Assembly: GCA_014729665.1 (NCBI GenBank)
Contig: WJJO01000004.1
Span: forward strand, 1 to 12,576
Origin: Caldifarciminota bacterium
Lineage (GTDB): Bacteria > Hydrothermota > Tepidihabitantia > B3-TA06
DNA length: 12,576 nucleotides
Reading direction: 5' to 3'
Positions within the stretch are counted from its first letter, which is position 1; every line of letters starts with the position of its first letter. Below, piece by piece: positions 6,223-12,297 of this stretch. The notes under the pieces were generated by a model. It ran no database searches. It saw only the letters and a list, made by a program, of their open reading frames with translations, and had not been told where the DNA came from. The translations under genes and the position numbers were made by a program.

Positions 6223-6230
6223 ATCTCCTC

Positions 6231-6821
6231 CTAGCCTGAATCCTTTTGTTTGTCTTTCTCTTTCTTGGTTTCTTCGGCAGTTTCTTCAACTGACTCTGCA
6301 GCAGCCTCTTCGGAAGCTTCTTCGGAAACCTCTTCGGACTCCTTTGCTTCTACATCTTCAGTACCCTTCTTATCAGTATCTTCCTTTTTAGCATCTTCCT
6401 TTTCTGTATCTTCTTCCGCGTCTTTGACCTCTTCATTTGCATCTGTAACCTTATTATCCGTTTTCTCTTCTGATTGGATTTCCGGTTCCTCATCGGCCCC
6501 GGATGCCTTTTCCGTGGATGCATCTGCTGTAGAATCAACGGTCGAATGAAGATAAACCTGCCTTAATAAAATCTCATCGTGACAGATCGCTTCGCGAATC
6601 CTGTCCACCAAACCTGACTCCGCTTCGAAACCGACGCGCCAGAAGCGTGCCCTGGGGTGTTTGCTGATATCGTGGGCAAGGTCCCTTACGTCATCCTCAA
6701 TCGTCTCTATCCTGACTGCCTTGCCTTCTTTTAGCAGCTTCCTGAACTTTGTCTGGAATCCGGATATCAGTTTTTCTTCGGCGTCTGGTTTAAGAATCAA
6801 TACGGCCTCGTAGGGTCTCAA
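6231..6821 (-). CDS. rpsF: Ribosomal protein bS6 with long acidic/basic low-complexity tail
   Basis: 196 residues from a TTG start, chosen because AGGAGG lies 4 nt upstream and the bS6 fold begins at once (M-R-P-Y-E-A-V-L-I-L). The conserved ferredoxin-like domain is residues 1-92, including the R-D-L-A-H segment (46-50), the beta strand A-R-F-W-R-V-G-F (58-65) and the closing helix-strand up to about 92. bS6 pairs with bS18 on the 30S platform. Residues 93-196, more than half of the protein, are a low-complexity tail dominated by Glu, Lys, Asp and Ala, presumably disordered. E. coli bS6 has a short poly-Glu tail made by RimK; this genome-encoded tail is far longer. It lies 8 nt after ychF and 8 nt before ssb. 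Confidence 0.95.
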   Translation of the reverse strand: MRPYEAVLILKPDAEEKLISGFQTKFRKLLKEGKAVRIETIEDDVRDLAHDISKHPRARFWRVGFEAESGLVDRIREAICHDEILLRQVYLHSTVDSTADASTEKASGADEEPEIQSEEKTDNKVTDANEEVKDAEEDTEKEDAKKEDTDKKGTEDVEAKESEEVSEEASEEAAAESVEETAEETKKEKDKQKDSG

Positions 6822-6829
6822 CTTTCCTC

Positions 6830-7858
6830 CTATCTGAACTTAACCAGCAGAACGTCTGCGTTGTTTATTTGATAATCTTTTCCTTCCACCTTAAGCTTAC
6901 CGGCTTCGCTTGCTTCCGCCCATGAGCCTGCGGCAAGCAAGTCTTCGGCGTTAACGACCTCGCCCTTTATAAAACCTTCGGCAATATCGGTATGAATCTT
7001 TCCGGCGGCCTGTACTGCGGTGGCACCTTTCTTGATCGTCCAGGCTCTTACCTCCTCCCCCTTAACGGTGTAGAATCTCACAAGATTTAGCCTTGAAAGC
7101 GCATCTTCAAGTAAACCAAAACCCCCTCGTGGATCTAAACCCGCATCAATCCTCATCTGTCTGCGCTCATCGGCGTTAAAATCCGCAAGGGCTTCCTCCA
7201 GGCTAACGGATAGAAGATAGGTTTCGTTATCGGAGGGTGATTCCCCCGTATCTGAAAGATTCAATACGTCGATTCGCGGCCTCGGCATCAGAAACCCGAT
7301 AGATTTCAGAAAGGCTCCCTCTTCCTCGTTGCAGGAACCGTTAAGGCCGTAGGAACCTTCCGACAGAAGTTTACAGTACCGTTCCAGTAATTTCACTTCA
7401 TCACCTGCATCGGCCTGCTTGCGTTTTGATTTCAGCCTGCGTTCGGCAATATCGAGATCGGAGAGAGCCATCTCGGTTAGAACGACCTCTCGGTCACGGG
7501 CGGGATCGATAGTATCGAATACGTGAGGTATACCCTCGTCGGCGAAACCCCGCAGGATGTGAAATATCATATCCACGTCACGGATATGGCCTAAGAAACG
7601 GTTCCCGAGGCCTTCGCCCTTGTGGGCGTCCTTAATAAGGCCTGCGATATCCACCACCTCTATCTGGGCAGGTGTCAACTTTTGCGGATCGAGCAATCTT
7701 CCAAGGCTCTCAAGTATCGGATCGTGCAGGGGAGCCATGCCTCGATTTGCATCTATTGTCGTAAAAGGGTAGGAGTCTGCGGCTGCCCCTGTCCCGGTCA
7801 GAAGGTTAAACAGAGACGATTTCCCGACGTTGGGAAGCCCGACTATACCTATCTTCAC
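6830..7858 (-). CDS. ychF: Obg-family ATPase YchF
   Basis: A 342-residue TRAFAC-class nucleotidase, related to human OLA1, that binds ribosomes and acts in translation/stress control. The G1 P-loop is G-L-P-N-V-G-K-S-S (7-15), the switch region contains P-F-T-T-I (31-35) and G3 is D-I-A-G-L-I (70-75), followed by K-G-E-G-L-G-N-x-F-L (80-89). The coiled-coil region is about 125-180. The G4-position motif, usually N-x-x-E in YchF (explaining ATP preference), reads N-L-S-D (200-203). The C-terminal TGS domain (about 262-342) has F-Y-T-V-x-G-x-E-V-R-A-W-T-I and I-H-T-D-I-x-x-G-F-I-x-x-E-V. It is somewhat shorter than the common ~363-residue length. The GTG start shares its G with the pth stop codon (TAGTG). 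Confidence 0.96.
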   Translation of the reverse strand: MKIGIVGLPNVGKSSLFNLLTGTGAAADSYPFTTIDANRGMAPLHDPILESLGRLLDPQKLTPAQIEVVDIAGLIKDAHKGEGLGNRFLGHIRDVDMIFHILRGFADEGIPHVFDTIDPARDREVVLTEMALSDLDIAERRLKSKRKQADAGDEVKLLERYCKLLSEGSYGLNGSCNEEEGAFLKSIGFLMPRPRIDVLNLSDTGESPSDNETYLLSVSLEEALADFNADERRQMRIDAGLDPRGGFGLLEDALSRLNLVRFYTVKGEEVRAWTIKKGATAVQAAGKIHTDIAEGFIKGEVVNAEDLLAAGSWAEASEAGKLKVEGKDYQINNADVLLVKFR

Positions 7859-8403
7859 TACGGATTTACCTCGTTCATGGCGACGTCGATGCCTTTTTCC
7901 AGGACGAGAAGGCAGGCATCGGCTGCACGAGACACCACGACCTTCACCTCTTCTAACTCATCCGGAGAGAAGGTCTCCAGCACGTAATCGGATAGATCGG
8001 CACCGGGAGGTCTGGGTCCTATACCCAAACGAAGCCTGGGATACTCTTCTGTACCTAGGTGGTATGCTACCGATTCGAGCCCGTTATGACCGGAAGCCCC
8101 CCCTTGCTTGCGCAGTCTGAGCCTTGTAAACTCAAGGTCTACGTCATCAACAACGACCAGGAAATCGTCGTGGTTACCCGCGAGTATCCTTTTTAGAACC
8201 CTCCCGGATTGATTCATGTAAGATAGAGGTTTTACCAGTCGAAGTGCTTTTCCGGAGCAGGAACCCTCAGCAACGAGTGCCTCGTCCCCCGGCTTGAACC
8301 TCATAGAAAGGTGGTGGGCGAGGGCATCTACTACCATAAATCCAAGGTTATGTCTGGACATGAGGTATTTTTCGCCAGGGTTTCCTAATCCGAAAATGGT
8401 CAC
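7858..8403 (-). CDS. pth: Peptidyl-tRNA hydrolase
   Basis: Cleaves the ester bond of peptidyl-tRNAs released prematurely from ribosomes, recycling the tRNA in the cytoplasm. 181 residues, normal for bacterial Pth. The catalytic set is visible: G-L-G-N-P-G with N8, R-H-N-L-G-F with catalytic H18, K-P-L-S-Y-M-N-Q-S-G with N64, the D-D-V-D-L segment with D86 aligning to the catalytic Asp, and G-G-A-S-G-H-N-G-L with N107. The GTG start overlaps the bL25 stop codon as GTGA (4 nt), suggesting translational coupling; its own stop overlaps ychF by 1 nt. The pth-ychF pairing after the bL25 gene is a long-conserved gene order. Confidence 0.97.
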   Translation of the reverse strand: MTIFGLGNPGEKYLMSRHNLGFMVVDALAHHLSMRFKPGDEALVAEGSCSGKALRLVKPLSYMNQSGRVLKRILAGNHDDFLVVVDDVDLEFTRLRLRKQGGASGHNGLESVAYHLGTEEYPRLRLGIGPRPPGADLSDYVLETFSPDELEEVKVVVSRAADACLLVLEKGIDVAMNEVNP

Positions 8404-9077
8404 TCCTCGCCGGCTTCCTCTGTTTCTTCGCCGGTCTCGGCCTCTTCTGCAGCTTCCTCAGGGGTTTCTTCTTCACCCTCAATGCCCTCTTCTGCCGCGA
8501 CAACCTCAACGGCCTTGGCCTTACGAGGATGAACCACAGCCACGATCAAACCTTCGAGCGGATCGAGAACCTCTACGCCTTCTGCAAAGGTTATGTCCTT
8601 GACACGAATCCCATCACCCACATCGAGTTCACTTATATCGACATCGATGTGCAGGGGAAGCTTGGATACGGGACCGCGTACATCCAAATCGTAGCGTATA
8701 TGTTCCAAAAGCCCGCCCATCTTGAGTCCCGAAGGTGTACCTTTTAGGATAATCGGAATACTAACGTTAAGCATCTCCCCCGGGTGTATCTTCTGGAAAT
8801 CCACATTCAGGAACTCATCGGTAAGGGGATGCCTTTGGATAGATTTAATAGCGGCACGGTAACCGTCTCCGGAAGGCGGAACCAACTCGGTAATCAGGAG
8901 CTTGCCTTTCAAGTCGTTAATCAGATCAACCAATTCTTCGCAATTTACAGTAGCGGTAAGGGACGCTTCTCCCCTGCCGTAAATGACAGCCGGAACCCTT
9001 CCGCTCTTGCGTAACTTACGAGCAGCCGATTTGCCGGTAACCTCTCGCAGTTCGTATTTCAGTCTATTCTTAGCCAT
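8400..9077 (-). CDS. rplY: Ribosomal protein bL25, CTC type, with acidic tail
   Basis: A 5S rRNA-binding protein of the 50S subunit. 225 residues from an ATG with AAGGAG upstream. Residues 1-96 are the bL25 domain (G-K-S-A-A-R-K-L-R-K-x-G-R-V-P-A-V-I-Y-G at 15-34; a H-P-L-T-D-E-F-L-N-V-D-F strand at 83-94). Residues about 97-187 form the second beta domain found in the general-stress/CTC and Thermus TL5 versions. Residues about 195-225 are almost entirely Glu, Ala, Gly and Thr, an acidic tail. It lies 58 nt downstream of prs, the largest gap in this gene train after the tRNA region, and that gap holds a hairpin. It overlaps pth by 4 nt. Confidence 0.95.
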   Translation of the reverse strand: MAKNRLKYELREVTGKSAARKLRKSGRVPAVIYGRGEASLTATVNCEELVDLINDLKGKLLITELVPPSGDGYRAAIKSIQRHPLTDEFLNVDFQKIHPGEMLNVSIPIILKGTPSGLKMGGLLEHIRYDLDVRGPVSKLPLHIDVDISELDVGDGIRVKDITFAEGVEVLDPLEGLIVAVVHPRKAKAVEVVAAEEGIEGEEETPEEAAEEAETGEETEEAGEE

Positions 9078-9096
9078 CTTTCTCCTTCTGTCAATC

Positions 9097-9120
9097 GAGT
9101 TCGGGGAAAAACCTGAACTC
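9097..9120 (-). other. Intercistronic hairpin between prs and the bL25 gene
   Basis: GAGTTC / GAACTC forms a perfect 6-bp inverted repeat with a 12-nt loop. Two additional G-C pairs are possible inside it. No U-tract follows on the minus strand, so it is not a convincing terminator. Position and strength suit an mRNA-stabilising or processing element, or possibly a binding site for autogenous control by bL25; the last idea is speculative. Confidence 0.35.
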
Positions 9121-9135
9121 AGATATACAATCTCT

Positions 9136-10071
9136 TCAAATAAACAATGAACTTACCGATTCACCGTTGTGAATGCGTCTTATCGCCTCAGACAACAGGC
9201 CCGCGATCGAAAGAACACGAAATTTGCCTGCCGGCAGATCACGAGGCAGCGAATCGGTAATAACTATCTCTTCAATAGGAGAAGCCTTAAGTTTTTCGAT
9301 TGCTTCTCCTGAAAACACACCGTGTGTCGCAGCAACCCTGACCTCTTTTGCCCCCTTCTTTAACAGCAGTCCGGTTGCTTCAATCAGTGTTGTACCGGTA
9401 CTTATCAAATCGTCCAAAAGCAGACATTTCTTTCCTTCAACTGCACCTACCAGATTGAGTGCTTCCGGTTTATCCTTCTTCTCTCTGCGCTTATCGACAA
9501 TCGCCATCGGCAGATTACCCATCCGTTTTGCGTAACCCCTCGACCTCTTCGCACTGCCCGCATCGGGTGCAACTACGATATAGTCGGCAAGGTTTCGTTT
9601 GCCGAAAAACTCGGCGAACAGTGGTGTCGCATAAAGATGATCGACCGGAATATCGAAAAAACCCTGTATCTGTTCCGCGTGCAGATCGAGGGCCAATATA
9701 CGACTGGCCCCTGCCTGGCTCAGAAGATCGGCGACAAGTTTGGCGGTAATCGGTACTCGTGGTTCATCCTTCTTATCCTGGCGCGCGTAACCGTAGTAGG
9801 GAATTACTGTAGTAATCCTCGATGCTGAAGCCCTCTTTGCGGCATCACACATCAAAAGGAGTTCCATCAGATTATCCGATGGAGCCTGAGTGGATTGAAT
9901 GATGAAAACGTCCGCACCCCGTACGTTTTCCTCAATCTTAACTCGAATCTCTCCGTCTGAGAATCGATCCACCGTAACCTTGCCCAGGTTGAACCCGAGT
10001 TTTTTACTTATGTTTTGTGCAAGACGCGGAACCGAGTTTCCGCAGAATACCTTCATGCTGTTTCGCGTCAT
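9136..10071 (-). CDS. prs: Ribose-phosphate pyrophosphokinase (PRPP synthetase)
   Basis: Transfers pyrophosphate from ATP to ribose 5-phosphate, making PRPP for purine, pyrimidine, histidine, tryptophan and NAD synthesis. 311 residues, the usual class I length. Visible landmarks: F-S-D-G-E (37-41), the regulatory-flexible loop region Y-Y-G-Y-A-R-Q-D (92-99), catalytic-site D-L-H-A with H131, V-D-K-R-R with K194 and R196, and the PRPP-binding loop D-D-L-I-S-T-G-T-T (220-228). The chosen ATG has AAGGAGG only 3 nt away. A second ATG five codons later would remove residues not usually conserved, so the exact start is open. It lies 16 nt after tRNA-Gln and after ispE, an arrangement shared with Pseudomonas. 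Confidence 0.97.
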   Translation of the reverse strand: MTRNSMKVFCGNSVPRLAQNISKKLGFNLGKVTVDRFSDGEIRVKIEENVRGADVFIIQSTQAPSDNLMELLLMCDAAKRASASRITTVIPYYGYARQDKKDEPRVPITAKLVADLLSQAGASRILALDLHAEQIQGFFDIPVDHLYATPLFAEFFGKRNLADYIVVAPDAGSAKRSRGYAKRMGNLPMAIVDKRREKKDKPEALNLVGAVEGKKCLLLDDLISTGTTLIEATGLLLKKGAKEVRVAATHGVFSGEAIEKLKASPIEEIVITDSLPRDLPAGKFRVLSIAGLLSEAIRRIHNGESVSSLFI

Positions 10072-10087
10072 AATCCTCCTTGTAACA

Positions 10088-10158
10088 CTGGGGCGCAGGG
10101 AGTCGAACCCCGATTCCAGGAACCAAAATCCTGTGTCCTGCCATTAGACGACGCCCCA
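10088..10158 (-). tRNA. tRNA-Gln (anticodon UUG)
   Basis: A 71-nt cloverleaf. The acceptor stem pairs TGGGGCG with CGCCCCA, with discriminator G73. U1-A72 and G73 are typical of tRNA-Gln. U8 is followed by a D-arm with TAATGGC in its loop. The anticodon stem CAGGA/TCCTG encloses the loop TTTTGGT, giving anticodon TTG, which reads CAA. The T-arm is CGGGG-TTCGACT-CCCTG. CCA is not encoded: the bases after G73 are TGT. It lies between ispE and prs. Its 5' 15 nt are also the last four sense codons and stop codon of ispE. A TATATAA at 10178-10184 could be a -10 box, but no well-placed -35 was found. Confidence 0.96.
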
Positions 10159-10992
10159 ACTTTTAAGGGTCCTCACTTTATATAATCTGCCGTGCGCGCT
10201 TTCGGGAAGGTCAATATCTCCCGACTCCCGCTGCAAGAAGGCGAATAAAGCCGCTCCGCTGCCGGATAAGCCGGAAAATGCCGCACCCTGAGATAGAAAC
10301 CAAGCGGCCATATCCTCCAGGATGGGATAGCGTTTATATACTACCTCTTCAAAGGAATTATAAAGCCAACGTCCCGCTTCCTGATAGCTGCGTTCCGAAA
10401 GAGCCTTAGCCAGAAGTTTACACGGATTCCCCCCTTTTGTCAACCGACGCAAGTGCCTGTAAGCCCAGGGGGTTGGTACGTTAAACTCCGGAGAATACAC
10501 GGCAAGATCAAAAGACGGAATATCCACGGGTTTCAACTCTTCACCTCTCCCGGTAACAAGCGAAGGCCTTGGGTCAAGAAAGAAGGGGCAATCCATACCC
10601 AGTTCGAGTGAAAGCGAAAAAAGTTCATCTGCGGACAGTGACGTTTGGAAAAGCTTATCCATCCCTAAAAGTGTCGCTGCTGCATCCGAAGAACCTCCAC
10701 CCAGGCCGTTTCCCACCGGGATTTCCTTACCAAGCTCCACCTTAACGCCCGAACGAATCCCTGTATATGTAAAGAAAAGATAGGCCGCTTTCCACACGAG
10801 GTTTTTATCGTTCTTCGGAACGTAGGGAGCCTCACAGGCTAATTCTATTCCTTCGGGGATCTTCTCTATCCTTAATGTGTCGAATAAACTGACAGGGAAA
10901 AACAGTGATCGGAGATCGTGGTATCCGTCCTTGCGGCGCCTTTCCACCCACAAACCGATGTTGACCTTAGCCGGCGTCTTTAAGATAATCAC
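10144..10992 (-). CDS. ispE: 4-diphosphocytidyl-2-C-methyl-D-erythritol kinase
   Basis: A GHMP-family kinase that phosphorylates CDP-methylerythritol at the 2-hydroxyl, the fourth step of the MEP (non-mevalonate) isoprenoid pathway. 282 residues from a GTG preceded by AGGAGG 7 nt upstream. It has P-A-K-V-N (7-11) with the catalytic-position Lys K9, the P-loop I-P-V-G-N-G-L-G-G-G-S-S-D-A-A (91-105), catalytic-position D134 in G-M-D-C-P-F-F, and the C-terminal G-L-S-G-S-G-A-A-L-F (241-250). It overlaps the upstream rfbD-like gene by 26 nt. Its 3' end (…S-W-G-V-V and TAA) lies inside tRNA-Gln, with 15 nt shared, so RNase P processing of a joint transcript would remove the ispE stop codon. Its presence implies the MEP pathway in this organism. 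Confidence 0.96.
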   Translation of the reverse strand: MIILKTPAKVNIGLWVERRRKDGYHDLRSLFFPVSLFDTLRIEKIPEGIELACEAPYVPKNDKNLVWKAAYLFFTYTGIRSGVKVELGKEIPVGNGLGGGSSDAAATLLGMDKLFQTSLSADELFSLSLELGMDCPFFLDPRPSLVTGRGEELKPVDIPSFDLAVYSPEFNVPTPWAYRHLRRLTKGGNPCKLLAKALSERSYQEAGRWLYNSFEEVVYKRYPILEDMAAWFLSQGAAFSGLSGSGAALFAFLQRESGDIDLPESAHGRLYKVRTLKSWGVV

Positions 10993-11809
10993 CCAAGGCC
11001 TCCTGCCAGCTTCTCAGCGAGATACCGAATTTGTGTTTTAACCTGGAACACTCGAGCACCGACTGTGGAGGTCTTTTGGCTAGGAACCCAACATCAGTCC
11101 CGCATACGGCCTCCGGTTCCGCGTCCATACCAAGGATGCTCAAGATTTCGTTACCCATCTCAAAACGCGTACAGTCACCGGAGTTGACCAGGTGAAATAT
11201 ACCCTGTTCACCGGACTTTGCCATCTCCCAGATTACGGACAGGAGATCGGGGATATATGCGGGTGCACCACGATGGTCGGTAGTCAATTTGAGAGGTAGC
11301 CCCTGGTTTAGTCTTGAGAGCACGAAAGAGCAGAAATCACCGGGAACGCCAAAAAGCCAGGATACCCTTATTATCAGGTAATCTTTTACAATACCTGTAA
11401 CTGATTCCTCGGCATTAAGCTTTGTTCTACCGTAAACGTTTACAGGATTTGGGGTATCGGTCTCGATGTAGGGCTCCCCCTTTTCCCCGTCGAAGACGTA
11501 ATCGGTACTGAAGTAGATAAACCTTACCCCGTGTTCAATAGATGACCGCGCGAGATTCTCGGTTGCCTTCACGTTATCGGAGTATGCCTTCTCAGGCTCC
11601 CGTTCACACGCATCCACGTTAGTCATAGCTGCAGGATGAAAGAGAAAATCGGGTCTGGTATCCCTGACAAACCGACTGACGTCTGCCGGTGATGCGAGGT
11701 CAAAATCGCCGCGCGTAACCCCAATCACCTTGCTGCCTAAACCTTTAAGATATGCATACAGTGCCGAGCCCAATCTGCCGCTTGCTCCGGTAACTACTAC
11801 ATCCGTCAT
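10967..11809 (-). CDS. rfbD: dTDP-4-dehydrorhamnose reductase family protein (RmlD-like)
   Basis: A 280-residue extended short-chain dehydrogenase/reductase. The NAD(P)-binding G-A-S-G-R-L-G is at 8-14. The active-site set is S-T-D-Y-V-F-D-G (101-108) and Y-G-R-T-K with Y126 and K130. R-V-S-W-L-F-G (148-154) and D-H-R-G-A-P (178-183, where RmlD usually has D-Q-x-G-x-P) are family features. RmlD makes dTDP-L-rhamnose by reducing the 4-keto sugar. The neighbouring rfbA/B/C genes are absent from this window, so the exact substrate is uncertain. It is the first gene of the minus-strand train. The ATG has no good Shine-Dalgarno, and the -10 box ends 5 nt before it, so the mRNA is predicted to be leaderless. 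It overlaps ispE by 26 nt. Confidence 0.88.
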   Translation of the reverse strand: MTDVVVTGASGRLGSALYAYLKGLGSKVIGVTRGDFDLASPADVSRFVRDTRPDFLFHPAAMTNVDACEREPEKAYSDNVKATENLARSSIEHGVRFIYFSTDYVFDGEKGEPYIETDTPNPVNVYGRTKLNAEESVTGIVKDYLIIRVSWLFGVPGDFCSFVLSRLNQGLPLKLTTDHRGAPAYIPDLLSVIWEMAKSGEQGIFHLVNSGDCTRFEMGNEILSILGMDAEPEAVCGTDVGFLAKRPPQSVLECSRLKHKFGISLRSWQEALGDYLKDAG

Positions 11810-11814
11810 TCTTT

Positions 11815-11842
11815 AGTCTAACACTTCCGGCTTCCATGTCAA
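11815..11842 (-). promoter_or_regulatory. Promoter for the rfbD-ispE gene train, leaderless configuration
   Basis: On the minus strand TTGACA (11837-11842) and TAGACT (11815-11820) are separated by 16 nt. Only 5 nt lie between the -10 box and the ATG at 11809, so transcription should begin at or next to the start codon. The -35 is a perfect consensus; the -10 matches 4 of 6 positions, including the critical A2 and T6. It is back-to-back with the plus-strand promoter at 11861-11889. Confidence 0.6.
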
Positions 11843-11857
11843 GAATCGTAAATCGAG

Positions 11858-11870
11858 GGGTTGACAACCC
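11858..11870. promoter_or_regulatory. Perfect palindrome over the Rrf2 -35 box, candidate operator
   Basis: GGGTTG-A-CAACCC is a perfect 6-1-6 inverted repeat that contains the whole TTGACA -35 element of the regulator's promoter. Rrf2-family proteins are dimeric and often autoregulate by binding their own promoter. A dimer bound here would block RNA polymerase at the plus-strand promoter and lies 15 bp from the divergent -35 box. A second, weaker AATCC/GGATT repeat flanks the -10 region (11872-11895). Confidence 0.5.
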
Positions 11871-11889
11871 TAATCCATAGCTTTATAAT
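11861..11889 (+). promoter_or_regulatory. Consensus sigma70 promoter for the Rrf2-cutA operon, leaderless
   Basis: Perfect TTGACA (11861-11866), 17-nt spacer and perfect TATAAT (11884-11889). Counting -7 as the last base of the -10 box puts +1 exactly on G11896, the first base of the GTG start codon. No Shine-Dalgarno is possible, because the space upstream is the promoter itself. This is the strongest promoter in the window. Confidence 0.8.
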
Positions 11890-11895
11890 AGGATT

Positions 11896-12297
11896 GTGAA
11901 CAGACTGAATACTACAATTCGCTACGCCGTACGGGCAGTTTTAGTACTCGCAAGCCACAGGGATAATCCGATTTCCATCAAAGAAATCTCAGAACACGAA
12001 GACTTATCCGTCAAGTACCTCGAACAACTTTTTTTGAAGCTGCGTAAGGCTGGTTTAGTCAAAAGCGTCAGGGGTATGTATGGAGGGTATTTCCTGGCTC
12101 GACCACCGGACAAGATATCCTTAGGCGACGTAATTAAGGCTGTTCAGCCTAACGGGGTATATGCCGCCCCCTGCACCCGGAAATCAAAACACTGCATAAG
12201 GGAAAAAAACTGCTCCGCTCATGAGTACTGGGAGAAACTTCGGGCCCTTTTGGATGACTTCTTTGCATCGACCACCCTTGCCACCTTGAAGGACTGA
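11896..12297 (+). CDS. Rrf2-family transcriptional regulator with Fe-S-type cysteines
   Basis: 133 residues from GTG. This start gives the expected family N-terminus (M-x-x-L-x-T-x-x-R-Y-A-V-R-A), so the leaderless reading is not an artefact of a wrong start. The winged helix-turn-helix covers about 25-75: I-S-I-K-E-I-S-E (26-33), recognition helix S-V-K-Y-L-E-Q-L-F-L-K-L-R-K-A-G (38-53) and a wing with G-G-Y-x-L-A-R-P (63-70). C93, C100 and C106 (C-x6-C-x5-C) sit where IscR and NsrR hold their iron-sulfur cluster (C-x5-C-x5-C), so it probably senses iron-sulfur status, redox or nitric oxide. Cluster type cannot be told from sequence. It is transcribed away from the rfbD-like train and overlaps cutA by 1 nt (TGATG). 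Autoregulation through the 11858-11870 palindrome is inferred. Confidence 0.93.
   Translation: MNRLNTTIRYAVRAVLVLASHRDNPISIKEISEHEDLSVKYLEQLFLKLRKAGLVKSVRGMYGGYFLARPPDKISLGDVIKAVQPNGVYAAPCTRKSKHCIREKNCSAHEYWEKLRALLDDFFASTTLATLKD

Noticed and set aside
6250..6549. Ser/Val-rich open frame on the plus strand
   Set aside because: It is the reverse-strand reading of the Glu-rich bS6 tail (Glu codons read backwards give Ser/Phe/Leu-rich peptides).
10178..10184. TATATAA as a private promoter for tRNA-Gln
   Set aside because: The only TTGAC-like -35 upstream is 22 or more nt away, outside the usual spacing, so support is too weak to call a promoter.
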